The notes beneath the pieces are model-generated. The model did not search any database. It had not been told where the DNA came from and saw only the letters and a program-made list of their open reading frames with translations. Shown here piece after piece: positions 7,662 to 15,131 of a DNA stretch of 33,793 nucleotides; position 1 is the stretch's first letter, and the number at the start of each line of letters is the position of its first letter. This stretch comes from an uncultured Deferribacteraceae bacterium (GTDB lineage Bacteria > Chrysiogenota > Deferribacteres > CAMZNJ01), in the NCBI GenBank assembly GCA_947313825.1, contig CAMZNJ010000020.1, positions 1-33,793 of the forward strand, read 5' to 3'. The translations under genes were made by a program, and so were the position numbers.

Positions 7662-9194
7662 ATGAATAACCTAAACGATTTACGCGGAATCATTGAGGAC
7701 GCCCAACGTGGTTACGCCAGATATAAACCCACCTTTGACAAGATTACTGATAATTATATCGGTCGATTTGACAAGGAATCTCGCCGAAATATGCAGGAGC
7801 GTGGCAAGTCTCATATCTTTTTCCCCATCATCAACACAAAGGTCAAGCGTATTGCAGCGGCATTCCAAGCAACGTACTTCAACCTCGAATCCCTAGCACT
7901 TATCGCTCCCGAAAACCCTCAGGACGCACAAAAAGCGAAAACCCTCGAGCGTGTGCTAAACACTCACCTCCAGCGTAGTGCTTTGCTGACGAGGCTTACG
8001 CCAACATTCTATCAGGGGATACTCTACGGTACTGTTGCTGCAAAATGCTTTTGGGACAACGGCATCGTCATCGAGCATATCCCGTTGGAGGACATCTACT
8101 TTGATCCGAACGCCAAAACATTCCAAGACTCAACATACGTGGTCAACAGAGTGTATCTCTCTGAAATGAAGTTCAAAGAGTTAGGACGCAAGGGGGTGTT
8201 TGCCTCAAAGGAGTTCCAAAAAGCTTTGAGCGAAATCACAAATAATGAGAGCAAAAAACATAAGGTCAATAAACGACTAAGTAGCAAAGTAGAGCTCATG
8301 GACGTTTACACACGATACAGCCTCAAAGATAGAAACAGCACAAGTGGAGACATGTGGTACATCTCAACCGTAATGGGGGGGAAATATGTGCTCCGATCGT
8401 TTGTGCCACTGAAAGACGGGCTACCAATCTTCTCAGGCACACTCCTACCACAAATAACACCTTCATACGAAACCGACGCCGTTGCATGTTACGGCGACTC
8501 ACCTATTGCCGGACTCATACCACTGCAAACTGAGATTAACATCAAGAAAAACCAGCAGATAGACAGCATTGCCGAAGCACTAAACCCAAAAATGATTGCT
8601 GCAATAGGATCAGGTATCAACCCAATGGATATAAAGCGGGGACCCGGAAGCATTATTCGAGTTAACGCACTAAACGCCATACAAGTTATGAAAGCACCAT
8701 CGGTGGGCATTACCGAAAACCAAATCGACGAACTCAAAAAAGATATCGACGAAGCACTGGGTATCGATCCGCTCATAAGCTTGCAAAAATCTGACGGCAA
8801 ATACCAAACAGCTCAAGGACTATCAATACTAGCGTCAGAGGCGGCAACAAGGCTCCAAAGCATGATCCGATCCTACAACGAAACTTTCTTTGAAGAGATG
8901 CTAGGACACGCTACAAGACTAATTTACCTACACAGCAAACACGACGCTCTAAAAGAGATGCTAAAAGAAGACGTTTTCCGATTCTCAACAATAATATCGT
9001 CAGGACTAAGTGGTGCAAACGTCAACGTACAAGCCTCACTGATGGAAAAAGCATTCAAAATGTACCTCGAATCTGAAGACAAAGAAGGGGCACAACAGAT
9101 GCTCAAAACACTGGTGCACACCATGGGCATAAAAGCCTCGGAAAGCTCCGAACACCTTGAAACAAACAACAACAATAACCAAAACCAAACTTAA
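7662..9194 (+). CDS. Phage portal protein
   Basis: This 510-residue protein looks like a P22-type portal of short-tailed phages, the dodecameric ring through which DNA enters and leaves the head. Supporting features are an N-terminus with a GRFDKESRRNMQERGKSHIF segment followed by INTKVKRIAAAFQATYF, and the central IEHIPLEDIYFDPNAKTFQD. Next comes the stem/clip-like LIPLQTEINIKKNQQIDSIA, and then the C-terminal helical part with KSDGKYQTAQGLSILASEA. An Asn/Gln-rich tail ends the protein. AAAGGA precedes the ATG. A packaging motor (large terminase) would be required for use but is not in the window. Confidence 0.83.
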   Translation: MNNLNDLRGIIEDAQRGYARYKPTFDKITDNYIGRFDKESRRNMQERGKSHIFFPIINTKVKRIAAAFQATYFNLESLALIAPENPQDAQKAKTLERVLNTHLQRSALLTRLTPTFYQGILYGTVAAKCFWDNGIVIEHIPLEDIYFDPNAKTFQDSTYVVNRVYLSEMKFKELGRKGVFASKEFQKALSEITNNESKKHKVNKRLSSKVELMDVYTRYSLKDRNSTSGDMWYISTVMGGKYVLRSFVPLKDGLPIFSGTLLPQITPSYETDAVACYGDSPIAGLIPLQTEINIKKNQQIDSIAEALNPKMIAAIGSGINPMDIKRGPGSIIRVNALNAIQVMKAPSVGITENQIDELKKDIDEALGIDPLISLQKSDGKYQTAQGLSILASEAATRLQSMIRSYNETFFEEMLGHATRLIYLHSKHDALKEMLKEDVFRFSTIISSGLSGANVNVQASLMEKAFKMYLESEDKEGAQQMLKTLVHTMGIKASESSEHLETNNNNNQNQT

Positions 9195-9217
9195 TATCAA
9201 ACTAGGAGGAGAAAAAA

Positions 9218-9727
9218 ATGTTTACTAAAGAACAGAGGGACGCACTAGAACTAATGATTAACGCACAAGGGTGGGAAGTCCTGTCGAAAGTAATAAACGA
9301 AAGCAGGCTCGCACTCTACCAAGAAGCACTACACGGTGTCGCCATTTTCGACGGCAAATCAGAAAAACTGTCCCCAACAGAAAGAACTGAACGACTCGGA
9401 CAAATCGGCTGGCTCGACTATATTCTCAACCTACCAAAACATATCATACAAGAACACAACGAATACGACTCGCAAACAGAAGATATCGCTGACACAGAAA
9501 ATAACGACGACAACACCGAAGAACAACTCTTCAACAGCCTGCAAAAAAGCCTAGCCAATCAGTACAACGAAGCTCTAAACCTGAAACACAAAAACGAAAC
9601 AGAAATGATGCCTAACGAACAGATAAAAAATATGGCAAAAGGTATCGAAGAACAACTCTTAGCAAACGCTGAACTAAACATGAACATGAACATGAACACT
9701 CATGACGGAGAACACCAAAATGTTTGA
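9218..9727 (+). CDS. Unknown acidic protein downstream of portal
   Basis: I do not recognise this 169-residue protein. The N-terminal 80 residues are helical, a very acidic stretch follows (about 84-105, with DIADTENNDDNTEEQ), and the C-terminus carries an Asn-Met repeat encoded by a 6-bp tandem repeat. AGGAGGAG precedes the ATG. Its end overlaps the start of the next gene by eight bases. A position between portal and capsid is typical for scaffolding or accessory head proteins, but there is no direct sign of either. Confidence 0.55.
   Translation: MFTKEQRDALELMINAQGWEVLSKVINESRLALYQEALHGVAIFDGKSEKLSPTERTERLGQIGWLDYILNLPKHIIQEHNEYDSQTEDIADTENNDDNTEEQLFNSLQKSLANQYNEALNLKHKNETEMMPNEQIKNMAKGIEEQLLANAELNMNMNMNTHDGEHQNV
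9675..9696. repeat. 6-bp tandem repeat encoding Asn-Met
   Basis: About three and a half copies of the 6-bp unit AACATG lie near the 3-prime end of the acidic protein gene and encode alternating Asn and Met. The period keeps the reading frame. Confidence 0.7.
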
Positions 9728-10184
9728 TTTCAAAAAAAGCAAAAACAAACTCAACAAAGAAATAATTGAACTGAAAAAAACCATAGCCGCCAAAGAAAAT
9801 ATACTCGTACAAGAGGGACGAAAAGACGGCGACTTCGTACTCACAACAGCCGAAAGAACCCTCATCGATAGCGAACTCAAACGCATCAAAGAACGAAACC
9901 CAAGGCTATCCACATCTCTAGACTGCCTCGAGGGATGGAAACTAATTCTACAAGCGAAAGGGAGCGGACTCCCAAACACCAACATGCCATACGGAAACCT
10001 GAACAGCAAGGTCGCCAACTACAACCCCCAAGAAGAGGATAGCAACACATACACTCCAGACGTAATTCTTAGCGGGACGTCGAACTCCTCGGGGATAAAA
10101 ACAAGGGCAGACGCATTACGTGCAGGGCAACTCTCTGAGGACAAAGATACGGGAGCAGCAATACTCGAAATAGCAGCAACATAG
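9720..10184 (+). CDS. Small coiled-coil protein, possible scaffold of the phage cassette
   Basis: The 154-residue product begins with a Lys/Glu-rich helix of coiled-coil character (about 4-32, with NKLNKEIIELKKTIAAKEN) and continues with polar, probably flexible sequence ending in an Ala-rich tail. The start at 9720 is preferred to an in-frame ATG at 9702 because ACGGAG lies eight bases before it. The gene overlaps the previous one by eight bases. If the cassette is read as circularly permuted, this gene would precede the capsid gene, where scaffolding proteins usually lie. That role is inference only. Confidence 0.5.
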   Translation: MFDFKKSKNKLNKEIIELKKTIAAKENILVQEGRKDGDFVLTTAERTLIDSELKRIKERNPRLSTSLDCLEGWKLILQAKGSGLPNTNMPYGNLNSKVANYNPQEEDSNTYTPDVILSGTSNSSGIKTRADALRAGQLSEDKDTGAAILEIAAT

Positions 10185-10192
10185 TCGAACCG

Positions 10193-10229
10193 AGCACCAC
10201 CGTGCAACGCCAAGCACCACCGTGCAACG
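10193..10229. repeat. 17-bp direct repeat at the right edge of the phage cassette
   Basis: AGCACCACCGTGCAACG occurs at 10193-10209 and again at 10213-10229, with a 20-bp period. It begins nine bases after the stop of the last cassette gene. It is a possible protein-binding or recombination site; no copy was seen at the left edge. Confidence 0.75.
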
Positions 10230-10231
10230 TA

Positions 10232-10272
10232 CCGCCTACCGTAGCATACTTATTGCCTATCACGGTAGGCGG
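10232..10272. terminator. Perfect 11-bp stem between convergent genes, possible bidirectional terminator
   Basis: CCGCCTACCGT (10232-10242) pairs perfectly with ACGGTAGGCGG (10262-10272) around a 19-base loop. It lies between the convergent ends of the cassette and the glycerol-3-phosphate dehydrogenase gene. That position favours termination in both directions, but no U-run follows on either strand. Confidence 0.45.
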
Positions 10273-10291
10273 CACACATCTCGGCAGCGAA

Positions 10292-11905
10292 CTACAACGC
10301 TGTATCCAGAATATTGGATGCGTATTCTAGTTCGCTTTTAGCCATTTTTGCAGTCCAGCCGAGCTCTTCCCCCATGAGTTTCACAACTTTTGGGAGTGCC
10401 TCTTTTGCTGCGTCAAGGTCTTGCAGTGCCAGCGGTATACGCCTTACGATGGCGTCGTTACCATGCTGAGCCAGTTCGTACCGTGTGGCATACACCACTT
10501 CTGCTTCCACATACGGATACCCTTCTGCCAGTCTGTTCCCTAGCCCCTTCTCTTTTATGATGTCGCATACGAGGTGTGCATTGCCTGCGTAAAAACTGTT
10601 GAGGTGTTTTGCAACGTCTTCGTCTAGGTTGTAGGTATTTTGCAGTGTAGCGTACCCTTCGGGATCGAATTTGCCCCCTTCGTAAAGTTTGACGGATTCG
10701 GTTACGCAATCGTGTTGTTGTATGAGATTTGCGTGTTCTAGTGTGAAGTTAACTAGGTCGTACGCCATTCGTCTTACGGCTGTCCATTTTCCACCGGCCA
10801 TTGTGATGAGCCCAGATGGTGCAGTGTAGATTGTGTGGTCTCGCACAAGTTCTGCTGTGCTTTCGGATTTGGATGCTATGAGCGGTCTGAGTCCGCTCCA
10901 GTACGATTTTACATCTTTTAGAGTTGCGTGTTTTGATGAGTATCGGTTGTAGTATGAGAGTAGGTATTCGATGTCTTTTTCGCTTACAACGGGTCTGTCT
11001 GTTACTTCGTCCACCAATTCGTCGGTTGTTCCGACCATTGTTTGTCCGAGCCATGGCAGTACGAATATAACGCGTCCGTCGTCGGTTTTGGGTATGAGGA
11101 AGCCGCTTTGTGGCGGTTCGAACGATTTGTTGAGGACAAGGTGTATCCCTGAGCTTGGTTCCATTAGTGCTTCTGCTTGTTCGTCGTCTAGGTGTCGTAT
11201 TTTGTCGATGAACACACCGCCGGCATTGACGAAAGCCTTGGCACGCACGGTGAATATTTCCCCTGTGAGTTTGTCTTCCACTTGAGCGGCGACAATTTTG
11301 TCATTTTCTTTGTTAAACCCTACAACTTCCATGTAGTTTGCAATGGTGGCGTTGTATTTTGATGCAGTACGCACGATATCGATGTTCATGCGTGTGTCGA
11401 CAAACTGTCCGTCGTAGTATCTCACACCGGCACGCAACCCTTCAGGGCTAAGGAAGGAGCATTCTTGTAGTGTTTTTGATTTTGAGAGGATACGGCTTTT
11501 GCCCACACTTCGTCTCCCTGAGACTTTTTCGTACACAAGCATTCCAAAGCCGAAATATATGGTTTGGAACCGTGAGTATGTGGGGATAATGGTTGCTTTG
11601 GGTTCGCTAATGTGTTCCGCATTTTTGATAAGGAAGTGTCTTTCGAAAAGTGCATCTTTGACAACTTTGAATTGGGCAAAGTCGAGTTTTGTGAAGACTT
11701 TTTCCAAGTACCTAACACCACCGTGAATTAGTTTTGTGCTTTTGCCCGATGTACCTTCGGCAAAGTCCATTTTGTCAACACAGGCAACCTTTATACCTCT
11801 GCTGGCAAAATCTAGTGTGGTGTAGGATCCTGTGGCACCACCACCTATTACTAACACATCAAACTCTTCATTTTTTAGACGCTCAAGCATCTCCGATCTT
11901 TTCAT
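10292..11905 (-). CDS. glpD: FAD-dependent glycerol-3-phosphate dehydrogenase, aerobic type
   Basis: The 537-residue enzyme oxidises sn-glycerol-3-phosphate to dihydroxyacetone phosphate and passes electrons to quinone at the inner membrane. The N-terminal FAD-binding motif is VIGGGATGSYTTLDFASRG (about 19-37), followed by the family signature TSGKSTKLIHGGVRYLE (about 53-69). ITMAGGKWTAVRRMA in the second half is the typical GGKxT segment. The length fits GlpD/GlpA-type enzymes. AAGGAG lies seven bases before the ATG. No glpF or glpK is adjacent. It is convergent with the phage cassette. Confidence 0.93.
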   Translation of the reverse strand: MKRSEMLERLKNEEFDVLVIGGGATGSYTTLDFASRGIKVACVDKMDFAEGTSGKSTKLIHGGVRYLEKVFTKLDFAQFKVVKDALFERHFLIKNAEHISEPKATIIPTYSRFQTIYFGFGMLVYEKVSGRRSVGKSRILSKSKTLQECSFLSPEGLRAGVRYYDGQFVDTRMNIDIVRTASKYNATIANYMEVVGFNKENDKIVAAQVEDKLTGEIFTVRAKAFVNAGGVFIDKIRHLDDEQAEALMEPSSGIHLVLNKSFEPPQSGFLIPKTDDGRVIFVLPWLGQTMVGTTDELVDEVTDRPVVSEKDIEYLLSYYNRYSSKHATLKDVKSYWSGLRPLIASKSESTAELVRDHTIYTAPSGLITMAGGKWTAVRRMAYDLVNFTLEHANLIQQHDCVTESVKLYEGGKFDPEGYATLQNTYNLDEDVAKHLNSFYAGNAHLVCDIIKEKGLGNRLAEGYPYVEAEVVYATRYELAQHGNDAIVRRIPLALQDLDAAKEALPKVVKLMGEELGWTAKMAKSELEYASNILDTAL

Positions 11906-11963
11906 AAAAGTACTCCTTACTGCTTATATATAATAATATGCTGATAACTTGTACGGCAAAATC

Positions 11964-12422
11964 TTACTCAAAAAAGTCTAACCTAGCTGTGTGAAAGTAG
12001 GGTCCAACAACTTGTTGGCAGGCATCGGATATAATATAAAACTTATTGCCAACGCCATCAAAAGTTTCGTAGCGGTAAAATATTTCCCCTTTGTATTCCA
12101 ACGCTGTGTAGTCGCCAATGGAGAACCCTATGAGGTTTTCGTTAACGTACCGTATAACATTGCTCGTGATAGCGGGGGGCAGTTCGTAGTCATCGGGCAA
12201 GCATACGCGATTGTTAATATAAACGACGGTATCGGACATACCTCGTAGTGCATAGGCACTAGGGTTAGCCATAACTATTGCAGCAATAAGCATGGCGAGA
12301 GAAGCAGTTATTCTGATATATTTGTTGGCGGCTTCGCTCCCCTTGGGCTTCTTATTGGGGTAAGTTTTCGCAAAGAACCCTTCCCCTCTGGATAAAATAT
12401 AATTTCTCATAGGATTACACAC
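11964..12422 (-). CDS. Small single-pass membrane protein of unknown function
   Basis: The 152-residue product is not recognised. It has a basic N-terminus of about 35 residues, one hydrophobic segment (about 38-57, TASLAMLIAAIVMANPSAYA) and a polar domain of about 95 residues containing two cysteines (Cys73 and Cys132). This suggests an anchored or exported protein with the domain outside the cytoplasm. The listed start is GTG. An in-frame ATG at 12410 is equally possible, and neither has a good ribosome binding site, so the start is uncertain. It is followed by glpD 58 bp downstream. Confidence 0.55.
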   Translation of the reverse strand: MCNPMRNYILSRGEGFFAKTYPNKKPKGSEAANKYIRITASLAMLIAAIVMANPSAYALRGMSDTVVYINNRVCLPDDYELPPAITSNVIRYVNENLIGFSIGDYTALEYKGEIFYRYETFDGVGNKFYIISDACQQVVGPYFHTARLDFFE

Positions 12423-12513
12423 ACATCACAGACCCCAGAACACCCTCTTCTTATTATCCACTAAAACTTTCGAAATATAAAGTTTTTTCGTACTCTTATG
12501 CAGAAAATTTATT

Positions 12514-12612
12514 GCAACACTTTGGGCAACACTTTGGGCAACACTTTGGGCAACACTTTGGGCAACACTTTGGGCAACACTTTGGGCAACACTTTGGGCA
12601 ACACTTTGGGCA
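12514..12612. repeat. 12-bp tandem repeat, eight perfect copies
   Basis: GCAACACTTTGG is repeated eight times without a mismatch (12514-12609), followed by three bases of a ninth copy. It lies in the 249-bp space between glmU and the small membrane protein gene. Because 12 is a multiple of three, frames stay open through it on both strands (Ala-Gln-Ser-Val on the minus strand), but no start with a ribosome binding site supports a gene. Perfect identity suggests recent expansion. Confidence 0.97.
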
Positions 12613-12671
12613 CTCGGGTATACTGTGTTAATATGGTGCAAGGGTTGAGTATCTCAAGTGCTCAGCAGGTT

Positions 12672-14108
12672 TTATTTATGAACCTTGCGTGGGGATTTTG
12701 TTGAGTTCGATGTTTTCGCTTTGCGGTATTTCGTTACGAAGTTGTCGATATTGCGTTGTGGCGTCCTCGAGATACCGAGTGCCTCCGTGGGCACATCTTG
12801 GGTAACAGTCGTACCGGCGGCAACCATTGTGTGGTCGTCAACGTCCACAGGTGCTACAAGTGTTACGCCACTGCCCACGAAGCTGTTGTTTCCGATTTTG
12901 GTGGTGTGTTTGTTGAATCCGTCGTAGTTGGCAGTTATTGTTCCGCACCCTATGTTGGTGTTGCTTCCCACTATGGTATCGCCTATGTATGAGAGGTGTG
13001 GCACCTTGGTGTTGTTCCCTAGGGTTGATTTTTTCATTTCGACAAACGTTCCTACTTTGGATTTTTCTCCTAGCGTGTTTCCGGGTCTTAGGTAGGCGTA
13101 CGGTCCTATTGTTGCCCCTTCGCCTACAGTGCTGTCTATGATTATTGATCCGTCTAGCAGGGTTACGTTTTCGGCGATGATGGAGTTTTGCACCCTACTT
13201 CCGGAGTGAATGATCGTCCCTTCGCCGATACTTGTTGTTCCTTGCAGGGTAACGTTTGGGTATACGGTTACGTCTTTTGCCCCTTGAACATCGTGGTCGA
13301 TGTACACGTTGTCCATGTCCATTACAATTGCACCGAAATTTCTTGTAAACATAACGGCATTGCGTTTGTAGTATATTTTGAGTGCAAGTGCGAGGTCTTC
13401 TTTGGTGTTTATGCCTGTGAACTGCCCTGCATCGTCAAAGGTTAGGGCTTTGCTTCCGGGCGTAACAATATCGGTTAGGTAGTATTCGTTGCTGCTGTTG
13501 GCAGTGCCCACCTTTGCTAGTAGTTTGCTGAGTGTTTGTATGTTTGAGGCGTACACTCCTGTGTTGATTTCGGTGATTTTGAGTTCGTTTGCGGAGGCGT
13601 CTTTGTGTTCCACTATTTTGTCCACACTACCACTTAGGTTTCTGACTACCCTTCCGTAACCGAATGGGTTGGCTAGGTTTGTGGAGGCTATTACCACGTC
13701 TACCCCTTTGTTTGTGTAGAAGTCCAGAACTTTGTTGTATGTGTCGCTGTTGATGAGGGGCATGTCGCCACAGGTAATGAGTATGGGTGTTGCCTCGGAG
13801 TGGTTGAGTTTGTGGTTGCCATTTTTGAGGAAGTCTATGCCTGCTACAACTGCTCCTGCCGTACCTTTCATGGTGGTTTGGTATGCGACATGAACGCCGT
13901 CTTTTTGTGTGAGGTACTCTTCCAAATGTGCAAGGTTTGGGTTTAGCACAACAATAACTGCTCCGACGCCAGCGTTTTGCAGTGCGTCCACAGAGTGTTG
14001 CACCAGTATTTTGGAGCCGAGCATGTATTCCTGTTTGTAGTAGTTTGAGTTCATGCGTGTACTGTTTCCAGCAGCAATAATAATCCCGATTGTGTCCTGT
14101 TTCAGCAT
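12672..14108 (-). CDS. glmU: Bifunctional GlmU: N-acetylglucosamine-1-phosphate uridyltransferase and glucosamine-1-phosphate acetyltransferase
   Basis: The 478-residue enzyme makes UDP-GlcNAc, the precursor of peptidoglycan and lipid A. The uridyltransferase half begins IIIAAGNSTRM (9-19) and has CGDMPLI with the metal-binding Asp. The C-terminal left-handed beta helix carries the acetyltransferase residues in YLRPG, FVEMKKSTLG, HLSYIGD and TANYDG. The loop that is usually LGTGHA reads KGTAGA, a modest departure in the nucleotide site. Length is slightly above the usual 450-460 because of a basic Ser/Lys-rich tail. It lies 56 bp after the M23 peptidase gene on the same strand, so a wall-related operon is plausible. 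Confidence 0.93.
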   Translation of the reverse strand: MLKQDTIGIIIAAGNSTRMNSNYYKQEYMLGSKILVQHSVDALQNAGVGAVIVVLNPNLAHLEEYLTQKDGVHVAYQTTMKGTAGAVVAGIDFLKNGNHKLNHSEATPILITCGDMPLINSDTYNKVLDFYTNKGVDVVIASTNLANPFGYGRVVRNLSGSVDKIVEHKDASANELKITEINTGVYASNIQTLSKLLAKVGTANSSNEYYLTDIVTPGSKALTFDDAGQFTGINTKEDLALALKIYYKRNAVMFTRNFGAIVMDMDNVYIDHDVQGAKDVTVYPNVTLQGTTSIGEGTIIHSGSRVQNSIIAENVTLLDGSIIIDSTVGEGATIGPYAYLRPGNTLGEKSKVGTFVEMKKSTLGNNTKVPHLSYIGDTIVGSNTNIGCGTITANYDGFNKHTTKIGNNSFVGSGVTLVAPVDVDDHTMVAAGTTVTQDVPTEALGISRTPQRNIDNFVTKYRKAKTSNSTKSPRKVHK

Positions 14109-14164
14109 ACCCTGCTCCGTTTTTTCTTTGTTGTACCCCTGTCCTTCCCCATGTTCTGTTGGTG

Positions 14165-15106
14165 TTAGAATGACTTTGAGATTAAGAACGGCACAGGATC
14201 AACAGGCATGCCGTTAATGAGTACTTCATAATGTGTATGTGGTCCGGTGCTTCGTCCTGATGATCCGATGAGAGCGATAACGTCGCCTTTTTTTACAAAA
14301 TCGCCTTCAGCCACCGTGAGTTTGCTGTTGTGTCCGTATCGTGTTGTGTAACCGTAACCGTGATCGACAACCACCAGATTACCATAACCAACGCGATAGC
14401 CAGCATAGATGATAATGCCATCAGCAGTGGAGTACACACCGCTACCGTAAGGTGAGCCGATGTCGATACCTTCATGGAATGTACGTCTTGTGCTGAAGGA
14501 GGTTATTCGATATCCAAAACGGGACGTTAGCCATCCCCTAGCAGGATAGAGTGTTGGTGTGGAGGCGACGAGTAGTTTTAGGGAGAGGATATCGCCGTAA
14601 ACACCGTTTACGTAGGATTCGGAGAAGGAGAGTGCACTTGTAATATTGTCTATTTTGGAGTTAACATCGCTTATGAGCATCTCAGCGGTAACGTCGCCTA
14701 AGAGTGAGAGGGATTGATTTGAGCGGTGCAACGCATCTTCGGGGATAAGGAGGGAGTCGGTTAGAGGTGGAACAATACCGAGGGCTTTACGAACATCCGC
14801 TTCTAGCCCCTTGATACTGTTTAATTCAACCTCAATGGTGCTCAGTTTTCTGTCGTAATCTTTGAGTTGCGTCAGTAGCCTACTGTTCTCCTCTTTGTAG
14901 TCATACGCTGTGCGTACTGTTGAGTTGAACATGAAGAAGAATGCCACACCTAGCAAAACAAGGGTAACAAGTAGGACGAGGGAGAAAATAATAATATTAA
15001 TAAACCGCAAGGACAGAGTAATATTGTAAACCCTGCCGATTTCGGAGTTCTCAAATATCATCAGTGTGTATTTGCGTCGTTCTTTATTTTGTGTACGAAA
15101 TTTCAT
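14165..15106 (-). CDS. Membrane-anchored M23 (LytM-type) peptidoglycan endopeptidase
   Basis: This 313-residue protein has a basic cytoplasmic N-terminus, one membrane helix (about 36-60), a helical probably coiled-coil stretch (about 65-180) and a C-terminal M23 domain (about 190-305). The zinc and catalytic residues are present: His211 and Asp215 (FHEGIDIG), His259 (RYGHNS), and His290/His292 (GPHTHYE). It should therefore be an active endopeptidase cutting peptide cross-links in the periplasm rather than a LytM activator lacking zinc ligands. It starts 25 bp after proS, with AGAGGA upstream. The cellular role (growth, division or shape) cannot be told. Confidence 0.88.
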   Translation of the reverse strand: MKFRTQNKERRKYTLMIFENSEIGRVYNITLSLRFINIIIFSLVLLVTLVLLGVAFFFMFNSTVRTAYDYKEENSRLLTQLKDYDRKLSTIEVELNSIKGLEADVRKALGIVPPLTDSLLIPEDALHRSNQSLSLLGDVTAEMLISDVNSKIDNITSALSFSESYVNGVYGDILSLKLLVASTPTLYPARGWLTSRFGYRITSFSTRRTFHEGIDIGSPYGSGVYSTADGIIIYAGYRVGYGNLVVVDHGYGYTTRYGHNSKLTVAEGDFVKKGDVIALIGSSGRSTGPHTHYEVLINGMPVDPVPFLISKSF

Positions 15107-15131
15107 AATCAGTAACTATCCTCTAATTAGC

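Larger units (their letters stand above)
4455..10184 (+). mobile_element. Phage-derived head cassette (capsid and portal, no terminase large subunit, tail or integrase)
   Basis: Seven consecutive plus-strand genes are set into a window where every other gene is on the minus strand. They are SU10-type capsid, two unknown proteins, a helix-turn-helix protein, a portal protein and two small proteins. All frames are open and have good ribosome binding sites, so this does not look like a decaying prophage. No large terminase, prohead protease, tail, lysis or integrase gene is present. The boundaries given are those of the first and last genes. Whether the unit is mobile, domesticated or a remnant is inference. 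Confidence 0.75.

Noticed and set aside
4253-10291. Attachment-site style direct repeats flanking the phage cassette
   Set aside because: No shared repeat of useful length was found between the left (4253-4454) and right (10185-10291) borders by eye.
12426-12641. Minus-strand frame encoding Ala-Gln-Ser-Val repeats
   Set aside because: It starts with TTG, has no ribosome binding site, and is kept open by the 12-bp repeat. The plus-strand frame over the same array is equally artefactual.
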